A stretch of 64,000 nucleotides of DNA from positions 12,214,001 through 12,278,000 of the forward strand of contig CAVNZM010000002.1 of assembly GCA_963693365.1 (NCBI GenBank), read 5' to 3'. A program made the position numbers and the translations under genes. Below the pieces are notes generated by a model. The model saw nothing but the letters and a program-made list of their open reading frames with translations. It did not search any database and was not told where the DNA came from. The DNA is from Amoebidium appalachense (lineage: Eukaryota; Ichthyosporea). Below, piece after piece: positions 33,137 through 64,000 of the stretch (position 1 is the stretch's first letter; every line of letters begins with the position of its first letter).

Positions 33137-33205
33137 CCCCCCCCCTCCCCACCTCCCCCGGCCCCAGCTTTTTCTAAGCAAGCACACACACAAGTGCACA
33201 CAAAA

Positions 33206-33245
<40 letters not shown>

Positions 33246-33560
33246 TACACACACTATACTCTCCCGTACCCCCCCCTTTCTCTCTCTCTCTCTCTCTCTC
33301 TCCCCCCCCCCCCCCCCTCCCTCTCTCTCTGTCTCTCCAGTCTCTCTCTCTCTCTCTCTCTCCCTCTCGCTCGCTCGCTCGCTCTTTATCGCTCGCTCGC
33401 TTTCCCTCCCCAGGCTCTCTCTCACCTTTCGAGGCGTTCCCTCCCTCTCTCTCTCTCTCTCTCTCTTTCTCTTCTCTCTCTCTCTCTCTCTCTCTCGCTT
33501 TAGATCCCTCTTTCTCTCTGTCTCTCCCTCCCTTTCCTCTCCCTCCCTCCCTCCCTCCCT

Positions 33561-33649
<89 letters not shown>

Positions 33650-34284
33650 GCTCTCTCTCTGCCTGTCTGTCCCCCCCTCCCCCCCTTCGCCCACACCTCT
33701 CTCTTCCTCGCACGCATACACGCACATTCAACGACTCACACAAACATATACGCGCACACACACACGTACACACAGCGCGCGCGCGCGCGCACGCACACAC
33801 ACAGCCTTCTGCTCACGAAGCCGAACTGTGAAGGGGTGGTTCGCTCCCTGTCACTTGCATTGTGAGTCACAACGACAAGCCTCACAAAGCCATCACACCA
33901 AGGCGAAAGCCCAAGCGAGAGAAAGCGAGCGGATGCTTGCTTGTGGGAACTTATTGAAGAGGCGAGCGGTGTCATTCTGCATACGGCAGTGCAAGGCATA
34001 AAGCACATCGGTTCCAGTAGGTAGATGCCGACCTGGCACAGTGTCACTTATGGTACCGGTCGTCTACATTACATGGTTTGCTAGAACGGCTTCCCTATGC
34101 ATAGTTGATGTAAACGTGCCAGCCCCTAATTTAGGGTTATAGCAGTTACGCTTGCAGCTGAATGCGTATGTCTGTATTTGCTATATCCGGCCCGACTGGC
34201 AGCCGCAGTGGGGGCCAAGAAGCCTTAAGGGCAAACACAGAATTCAGACTCACCTGAAGCCGAAGCTGCTACTCTGAGTAGCCC
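32216..34284. other. Divergent intergenic region between NSF and the BT1 pair
   Basis: The first 250 bases upstream of the NSF start include a TGACGT (CRE-like) hexamer near 32370 and would hold the NSF promoter. Unique sequence to about 32990 has overlapping short frames on both strands with no recognised family. 33017-33660 is C-run, (CT)n and (CCCT)n. 33800-34284 is unique and not recognised. Confidence 0.5.
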
Positions 34285-35305
34285 GCAGAGGTTATCCATA
34301 CGGTCAATTCACTTTAAACTATTGAACCCCTTTTCATTCAAACACTGAACTTTCAACTAGTAAAATATATTATGTTATATGTAATTTGAGCCGTGTCTTC
34401 TTTCAGAACCCACAGGTAGTATGCGGAGATCACGTTTATCTCTCTGGCATGCTCTGTTTGTTTGCGGCCCGTCACAGCCTGACAGACTCGTCACTCATCA
34501 AGTTGCCCTACTGGGCGGAGACTTTGTCAACTGATAGAGTGTAGAGTTTCGTGGGTGAACGATTCTGAAAGCGGAAGGAATGGATGGGGTGTGACATGTG
34601 CATAACTGTGTTCCTTATATTGACACTTGCACAGAGCACATGCGACACATGCCGTGTTAAGGATGGCTTAGCAGGAGAAAAAGCAAACGTTCCCACGATA
34701 TCGATCGACTGTGATCACCTTGGCCGTGTTTTTACCTGGTTGTATTGCATCTCTCGACTTATAAGGCTATGAAAACTGACTGGGGCCCAGTTTTCGAGCC
34801 TCCGCTGAATTCCACACAGCCGGATGTCAGGGCTTCCGCTGGCAGTAGACATCCGAAGGATTCCTTTCTGTTCGCGTCCGTAAAATTTTTTTGGGAAAAT
34901 TGTTAAAAGCGGGAGGAAAACAAACAAAACTCGATAATAGCTGAGGGTGTAGTCTTACCCGCCAACAAACTCGTACGCGCGTACTCTCCATCAGCCATTT
35001 CTCATACACGCACACACACGCACACACACGGCAGGCTGGTCGCACGTGTCATGGCATGGAAGAGTAGGCCGACACAACCTGCTTTCTTTTGGCCCGGCCT
35101 CTTTTTTTTGCCTGGTTCCAAGTTAAATACTGCTGATTCCGGTTGCCTTTTCCACTGTTTCACGGGAGTGAACTGTCAGATGTTTTCCGAGCATGGATGT
35201 AACTGTTCGAAAACATAAACTTCCTAGGAGCGTAGAGGGATTTTTACGGAGATTTAGTTTTTCTTCCCTCACAAACGTCATAGCAGCCGGCATAAAGCGA
35301 AGATC
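34285..35305 (+). promoter_or_regulatory. Upstream region of the first BT1 transporter, shared with the second
   Basis: From GAGGTTAT near 34286, blocks match 46311-47338 upstream of the second gene: TTGAACCCC..., ATATGTAATTTGA, AGAGTTTCGTGGGTGA, a TTATAAG motif (34759-34765 versus 46860-46866), and GGGCTTCC(G/A)CTGGCAGTAGACATC. This region moved with the gene in the duplication and probably contains promoter and 5' untranslated sequence. TTATAAG lies 547 bases before the ATG. Confidence 0.6.
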
Positions 35306-44857
<9,552 letters not shown>

Positions 44858-45371
44858 GGGTCTTGGGCTTCTCTTGGATCGTTAGATAGATATAGCTTAT
44901 GGCCTAGCGTTGTCACGGTTCTCTTTGCCTTTGTAGCCGAAAAAGAGGGAATGTAGGTATGGTGGTTGGAAAGCGTGTGCGGGAGGGGAAAGGGGGGGGG
45001 TGGGGGGGGGGGGGGGAGGGGAGGGGGAGGGGGGGGGGGGGGACCATTACATGCAGAAATCCAACTTCTTTCTTTACTTTGTCTTTGTTTTTCGCATTTT
45101 TCCTTTTTTTTTTTCCCCTTCTTTTTTCTTCCGCGTGTGTGCTTGTTTTTGTAAGTATGTGTCGCGTTAAGAATGCAGGGAACGACCATTTTAAGAGACA
45201 GGCCACCGATACTCTTTTCCTCTGGTACTAGTACCCGTATATGAATGTATGAAGGTATGCTTAGACTAAAGTGCCTGAGAGGGATTGTAAGTGGTGGTAG
45301 AGGTGGTGGTTGGCCCAGGGGGAAGGGGGAGGGGCTCTTGATGTTGTTGTGAGGAGGAGGAGGAGGAGGAA

Positions 45372-45410
<39 letters not shown>

Positions 45411-45649
45411 CTTGGTTCAGTCACTGTGTTGTGTGCAATATCTTTCGACTGTTACAATGCCAATGCTGCAGTGAAGCTGGTACTTTACGGCAGCAAAAAC
45501 TCCCATTGGGAAAGTTTTGCAGTAAAGAACCCCATAAAGAAGTTGCCCCCCCCCCCCCCTCCCCCCCCCCCTCCCCCCCCCCCCCCCCCCCTCCCCCCCC
45601 CGAGAGTCGTATATACGCGGGTTAAGGGGTCGAAACTCAATCGCAATTG

Positions 45650-45800
45650 ATGACTTGGGCCCTCCCTGAGGATGGGCTCTGCTTATGACGCATACTGTGC
45701 GCATGGATGATGTTGCATACTTGAATGTTTGCCTTTGCATGTGTCCTGCACCATGCTTCTCATCGTGTATGCGTACTTCGTACCGTTTTCCGCATTCAAC
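45650..45800. repeat. Interspersed repeat family C, copy 1
   Basis: ATTGATGACTTGGGCCCTCC ... GATGGGCTCTGCTTATGAC ... TTGCCTTTGCATGTGTCCTG then CACCATGCTTCTCATCGTG. A homologous segment in the same orientation lies at 53158-53325 inside BT1-2 intron 7. It is absent from BT1-1 intron 7. Confidence 0.8.
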
Positions 45801-46214
45801 CCCCCCCCCCCCCCCCCCCCCCCCCCGTGTGTCACAGAAATTGCAATGATCTGGCCATGAATCCAGTGGCACATGTGCTGCAAACCAACCCCCTTCCCCC
45901 CTCCACCCCCCCAGCACCACGCCTGGAATTGATTCAGGGAATGTATCAATGTATACAGGGAATCAGAGGTGTGTCTCTGCATAACGGGTCTGTTATAATG
46001 TTGGCATCAGTGGCTTCACTCGTGAGGCAGGTCCCATATGATGTATTCAAGGACGGCGTTTGTAGAGAGGACGTCCCGCCTACACACAACTTAAACAACA
46101 TGCAGAGCATGGCACGGTACAAGCGACAATTCGTGCCGCACAGCCTCAGGTGCATGCACACACGCACCTAGTCATCAATAGATGATACGTTTCAGTGTCT
46201 TTTTTTTTTTTCCT

Positions 46215-46215
<1 letters not shown>

Positions 46216-46272
<57 letters not shown>
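46216..46272. repeat. Poly-C tract of about 57
   Basis: The longest homopolymer in the window, preceded by a T-run, between the two BT1 genes. Confidence 0.9.
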
Positions 46273-46310
46273 TTGAATGGCCATTACTTTTGCGTTCCGG
46301 AAATTTAGCC

Positions 46311-46988
46311 CGGCGCCCCAGAGGTTATCGATCACGGTAAACTGTTGAGCCCCTTTTTAAATTTTGATTTCTGAACTTTTGGCGAAATGATATAATATTT
46401 TATAATATGTAATTTGAATTATGATTTCTTGTAGAACCCACAGTTTGGTATGCAGGGAATCCCGTTTATCCGGACGTTTATCTCTTTTTACCTTCACACG
46501 TATTGTGTACGACGGTTCTCAAGTTGATTGCTAACGGGCGTGGTGGGAGCCGCGGCGAGAAGTTAGCGTTCATGCGTACGAGAGAGTTTCGTGGGTGACG
46601 ATTCTAAAATTGGAATTCGAAGGAATTCAAGGGGTGTGACATGTGTTAAAGGGCCCTTAAGTGTGTTCATGATATGACACGCGTACAGAGCACATGGGCC
46701 CAAATGATACATATGCAGTGTAATACATAAGGGTCTTTAGCAGAAGAGAAGTGCACAAACTATGAGGCAAAGGGCCCTATGACATCGATGTCGACTCGGC
46801 TACATGCGATGCTTTTTCTCGCTGTGTTTTTACCCAGTTGTATTACGTCTCTCGGCGATTTATAAGTCCAAAAAAAACTATACCAGAGCCCAGGCATGCA
46901 AGCATCGCTCACACGTCCGCACAGGCCGTGTGTCGGGGCTTCCACTGGCAGTAGACATCAGAAGACTTCGAATTTCGTTGCGCGTCCG

Positions 46989-47028
<40 letters not shown>

Positions 47029-47338
47029 CACTTGCCAACACGTGGGAGGAAGTAAGCCTCGATTACTGTATGGCCCTTCACAATAGGGGAGTTCGAAAAG
47101 GGGTTTGACTCCTTGCGGCGCCGGCCTGACGCTTGCTGCTGATTTTGGCTGGTTAAAGTCACAAGTTGCACTGCCAGCACGGGAGTGAATCGTCAGAAGT
47201 TTTCCGAGCATGGACGTAATCGTACGAAGACACAAACATTTGGGGGCGTATTAGAGGGTTAAGTTTTACGGAAATTTGGTTTTTCTTCCTCCGCAACTGT
47301 AACAACAACGTAATAGCAGCAGCCGGCATAAAGCGAAG
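46311..47338 (+). promoter_or_regulatory. Upstream region of the second BT1 transporter, shared with the first
   Basis: Duplicate of 34285-35305 with the same block order. TTATAAG at 46860-46866 lies 479 bases before the ATG. A T-run of about 35 (46990-47025) replaces the corresponding AT-rich stretch of copy 1. Confidence 0.6.
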
Positions 47339-60361
<13,023 letters not shown>

Positions 60362-60606
60362 GTCTTGGTATTAAATTTTTTTTTTTGGTTATACTATATG
60401 ATAGTTCATTAGTAGCCCTGCTTTCCCGCTCTTTGCCTGGCTAATTGAATATAGGTGTTGTGTTTGGAAAGAATGTTCGGGATCGGGACGGGGGGAATGG
60501 GGGGGGGTTTGGTTTGAGTCCGCCAATATGTATTACATGAAGGTCCCCAATGTTCTTTCTTCACTTCCCTTGTCTTCCTTTTTTTCCACTACTACCCCCC
60601 CCCCCC

Positions 60607-60647
<41 letters not shown>

Positions 60648-60896
60648 TTTTCACGCGTGTTTGCTTGTCTCTGTACGCTTACAACTTGAAGTATTCAAGA
60701 CTAATGGCAATAGGCCACACCACGGATACGCATCCCCCCTTGCACTTTTTCAATGATACCCCTAGGTGCTATATCATACCCGTATGTGAATGAAGGCATG
60801 TATCACTGAGGGAGTGTCAGTGGTTGCGGGGGGTTTCGGGGAGGGGAGAGAGAGGGGAGGGGGGGGGGGTAGGGAGGGGGTGTCCATGGTGTAGTG

Positions 60897-60973
<77 letters not shown>

Positions 60974-61162
60974 TCTGTGTGTGTCACGGTGTGGCTGTGT
61001 ATGTATTGGCCGACTCTTTACTTTCCCGGCCCTGTTCCAGTGTTGCGGCGAAGGGGGGGGGAGGGGGGGGGGGGGGGGGGGGGGGGGGGATTACCCCCCG
61101 GTTTCAAGATATTCATATGTTATACTAAAGTTTCTTAGACTAGTAATAGTAGGTTTTTGACA
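60362..61162. other. Spacer between convergent BT1-2 and the EGF/PAN gene
   Basis: Holds a C-run followed by a T-run (60596-60645), a (GT)n tract (60899-60970) and a G-run (about 61053-61089). No gene recognised. Confidence 0.6.
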
Positions 61163-61695
61163 CTACTTGACGATCATAGCCACGGTGGTGCCAGCAGCAA
61201 TAGGCACGGTGCAGTTTGCGGCACTGAATGGGCCACAATTACGTGAGGCCGTGTCGTACACCGCCACCTGGCACTTGGGCTGCTCCCGGCACCAGCCTAT
61301 GCATGCCCACAGATTCGTTGCCAGGATATTTGCCCCGATACGGGCCGCTTTAGGGCAGGTTGAGCCCTGGCCCACCTCTGTAAAGTGCCACGGTGGAGTT
61401 GATTGATTAGTTTTTGTTATCAATGTCAACTAATGGAGATTGAATGTCGCAACTGTATATGTATGGGGCTAACGATTCAAAATGCTCTTTACAAGTTGTT
61501 GAAGGTGTTGCCGTTCGGTGCTACAACTCTATAAGCATGTATCAGGCTGCTGTGCACATTACTCAAAGGCGTGTCCTGCACTCAGGATTGCAAGGTTTCA
61601 TTTGGCAGGGTGATTTCGTGAATTCAACTACTAATAGGATGTCACCGGCTAGCCGAAAAAGAAAGTTCGAGAGCTGAAAGACAATGAGGTGTACA

Positions 61696-61767
<72 letters not shown>

Positions 61768-61856
61768 CGTGCCGCACGGTGTGTGTCAGTGTGTGTGTGT
61801 GTGTGTGTGTGTGTGTACATTGCTACATGTGTCAATGTTAGAGTCACGAGTGTGTG

Positions 61857-61888
<32 letters not shown>

Positions 61889-61926
61889 CGGGTGCGTGTG
61901 TGTGTTTGTGTGTGTGCGGGTGCGGG

Positions 61927-62012
<86 letters not shown>

Positions 62013-62110
62013 ATTGCTACATGTGTCAATGTTAGAGTCGCGAATGTGTGTACGCGCGCGCACGCGTGTGTGTGTGTCAGTGTGTGTGTGTGTCACAGTG
62101 TGTGTGTGTT

Positions 62111-62160
<50 letters not shown>

Positions 62161-62996
62161 GGGAAGGCCGGGGGGGGAGGGGGGGGGGGGGGGGGGGGCC
62201 ATAAAGACTACACCTACTTGCCAATGAGAAGGTTATGGCGCCATACATTGGAGTTTTCTGCACACAGTAGGGCGATGTAAAGCACGTCTGAAACTGTGCC
62301 AGGTAGGTGGCAAACTGGCAGCCAGTGGTGTTGTAGCATTTGTCAACACAGCTCTGCTCGGTCCTGATTCCATAAAACGACTGCAATCTGACAGTGCTTT
62401 CGTTGACGGTTACCGGCTTGCAGATTAAATCCAAGAGCGTGTGGGCTGAGGGTAGGGGGATGGGAACGCATCTTGTCTTATCTGCGCTCAGCATGTAGCC
62501 CCTTGTGCACACGCACTCATAGGTGGACACTAGGTTGATGCAGGTAGCGTTGACAGGGCAAGGGTTACTCTTGCACTTGTTGACGGGGTTAGTGGTCGCT
62601 GTTGCCCTTGTGGTGCTGGTGCTGGTTGTGGTGGTAGTGCCCAGAGTTTGTGATTGGGTTGTTTTAACAGTGGTAGCAATAGTGGTGGTTGTGGTAGTGG
62701 TGGCAGCAGCGGTGGACGTAGTGGTAGTGATCGATTTGGTTGTGGTTGTGGTGACAGCGGCAACACTGGCTTCGGTGGTGGTAGTGTTCGTTGTGGTTGC
62801 TGTGGTTGTTGTTGTTGTTGCGTGGTGGTGGGTGGTATCTTACAAATCCGGGTCCCGGTGTTATCGGTGACGCGCTCTGCAGCGGGGTTGTTGCACGAAC
62901 ACGTGAAGGAGCCTACGGTGTTGACGCATGTGGCGTCGCGGAAAAACATGGGACAGTAGGCACCATTCCAGAGCGAGGAGCATTCATTACGATCCT
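61163..62996 (-). CDS. Secreted EGF / Thr-rich / EGF / PAN-like protein, 5' end unresolved
   Basis: Read in transcript order. An acceptor before 62996 opens an EGF-like domain (DRNECSS, then [12 protein letters not shown]) with six cysteines and a calcium-binding-type start. A Thr-rich mucin-like linker follows (about 62820-62580), then a second six-Cys EGF ([13 protein letters not shown] ... YECVC, near 62572-62465). The same exon continues into a Cys-rich module ([16 protein letters not shown]) to donor 62218. Exon 61377-61163 is in phase and adds a second such module ([18 protein letters not shown] ... CTVP) and the stop. The C-x3-C / C-x2-A spacing fits PAN/Apple-type adhesion modules. 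No C-terminal membrane span is seen. The frame changes between the first EGF and the Thr-rich linker, implying a tiny intron or an indel. Upstream exons, including the signal peptide, lie beyond 62996 and are not resolved. Confidence 0.7.
61817..62055. repeat. Tandem duplication of a unique motif within (GT)n
   Basis: TACATTGCTACATGTGTCAA TGTTAGAGTC at 61817 recurs at about 62010, about 193 bases apart with GT tracts between, inside the last intron of the EGF/PAN gene. Confidence 0.85.
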
Positions 62997-63235
62997 CTGT
63001 TAGGAAAGAGAAACTTTTAGTAACATTGGTAAGAATGTGTTCTTTCTTAGGCGATTCCGGGAAGGAGTCCGATTGGCAACGCATTGCAGTGAGTACATAT
63101 CTGCAATGAAGAGAAAGGTTTACTGCTATAGCTACTTCAAACACATTGGCCTGCGGGACAGAAAACCCGTTGGTGTTACTGGGGAGTCTGCAAGAACGAA
63201 CAATATATGAGAAACACATCATGACAAAAGTCTAG

Positions 63236-63329
<94 letters not shown>
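62997..63329. other. Region upstream of the recognised EGF exon, then (CA)n
   Basis: 63000-63222 contains several possible acceptors (TTGCAG at about 63111, CTTGCAG at about 63191) and may hold one or two 5' exons of the minus-strand EGF/PAN gene. I could not decide the structure. 63238-63328 is a (CA)n tract. Confidence 0.4.
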
Positions 63330-63580
63330 AGCAGCTGATACCGAGTGTCCCAGGGGAGCCCGGAAAAAAAAAAAAAAAAAAAAAGGGAAACCCAATTAAT
63401 TGATTTTCTTAGTCTTTATGGCCCGCTTCGTAGAGTAAGAAAACCCTGATATATATCAACACCCGACATCTATGTACTTGATCATGATATACCGCTGAGG
63501 GGATATTCCGAGCAAAAACCCCCATACCTGAGACTGGTCTCTCTTTGCCTCGAGTAAACAGCGATAACCCCAACAAGATA
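63330..63580. repeat. Interspersed repeat family A, copy 2
   Basis: The same ordered sequence as 2313-2600, from CAGCTGATACCGAGTGTCCC through an A-run, CTGATATATA, CATGATATACCGCTGAGGGG and ATATTCCGAGCAAAA, ending at CTCGAGTAAACAGCG. It is again preceded by (CA)n. No reverse transcriptase is attached here. Confidence 0.85.
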
Positions 63581-63882
63581 TGGCATCTCTTCATTTCGAT
63601 TTTTCAAACTATACACTTTGTTAATTTTCTTTTCCCGTAGTGTATGTGGTGGTAGTGTCGTTGTTGGAGGTCCGGAACAGAGGGTGGGTGGGTGGGTGGA
63701 CATATGGGTGGGTTGAGGGAGGAGCGAGGGGCGGGGGGTGGGGGTGGGGGGGGGGGGGGTAACGTCCGCGTGACTGTTGGTGTTGTGTGCCCGGGTATGG
63801 CTACCCCCCCCCCCCCCCCCCCCCCCCCACCCACCCTCACTGACAAACGCCACAGGAATACGATTTACTAGGTATTACTTAT

Positions 63883-63916
<34 letters not shown>

Positions 63917-64000
63917 GGGGAGGGGGGGGGGGGGGGGGAGAGAGAGGGGGGGGGTTGAAGGATTGAGATTTGCGAGACAGCAAACGTAGCAATAATTTAT
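63581..64000. other. Right end of window, no gene seen
   Basis: Unique sequence with G-runs, a C-run (63805-63828) and a (GT)n tract (63886-63912). Nothing recognised. Confidence 0.5.

Larger units (their letters stand above)
44858..46310. other. Spacer between the two BT1 genes
   Basis: The first about 450 bases match the 3' flank of paralogue 2 (60362-60830) in blocks, for example CCCGTATATGAATG versus CCCGTATGTGAATG. The rest holds G-runs (45373-45410), a family C repeat (45650-45800), unique sequence with an unrecognised open frame to 46171, and a C-run of about 57 (46216-46272). Confidence 0.6.

Noticed and set aside
34584-34772. 62-codon plus-strand frame with a signal-like N-terminus
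   Set aside because: The equivalent region upstream of BT1-2 does not keep the frame, so it is more likely 5' regulatory sequence.
45725-46171. 149-codon plus-strand open frame with a non-repetitive C-terminal half
   Set aside because: It begins inside a family C repeat and a C-run, matches no family I recognise, and has no splice or promoter support. It could be an exon, but I cannot support it.
61444-61677. 77-codon plus-strand frame
   Set aside because: Lies inside the last intron of the minus-strand EGF/PAN gene, with no family match.

Overview
This is a eukaryotic window, most likely from a unicellular or simple organism (protist) that I cannot place further. The evidence is intron-dense genes with GT-AG introns, a non-LTR retrotransposon, ordinary stop-codon use (TAA, TAG) and no operons. 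Most of the DNA is simple sequence: G/C homopolymers, (GT/CA)n, (GA/CT)n, (TA)n, (GAAA)n and (CCCT)n. These generate hundreds of meaningless long open frames.

Layout, left to right: (1) 3-2237 +, a 5'-truncated LINE-type reverse transcriptase, followed by an interspersed repeat. (2) 2931-3779 +, an intronless, GC-rich gene for a secreted protein matching the N-terminal (PLP-barrel) half of bacterial broad-specificity amino acid racemase; probable horizontal transfer. (3) 3780-8279, noncoding, with a palindromic minisatellite. (4) 8280-14267 -, a five-exon PP2C-family protein with several metal-binding residues lost (probable pseudophosphatase). (5) 15222-15737 +, an orphan C-terminal fragment of a second, related LINE. 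(6) 16583-32215 -, a complete 20-exon gene for the vesicle-fusing ATPase NSF (781 aa). (7) 35306-44857 + and 47339-60361 +, two complete tandem paralogues of a folate-biopterin (BT1) family transporter. Each has 13 exons of identical length and encodes 609 aa; they are about 91% identical by hand count. (8) 61163-about 62996 -, a secreted EGF / Thr-rich / EGF / PAN-like protein whose 5' end is not resolved. (9) A second copy of the interspersed repeat at 63330-63580.

The genes do not form an evident pathway. NSF and the first BT1 gene are divergent across 3.1 kb. The BT1 pair is a segmental tandem duplication of about 12-14 kb that includes upstream sequence and introns. Exon structures were assembled by hand from splice phase and protein-family match. 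For NSF and both BT1 genes every junction keeps phase, and the sums are exact multiples of three.

The most unusual genome-scale feature is that many splice sites sit inside microsatellites: acceptors read (CA)n-CAG and some donors read (GT)n. No CRISPR array, rRNA or convincing tRNA was seen.
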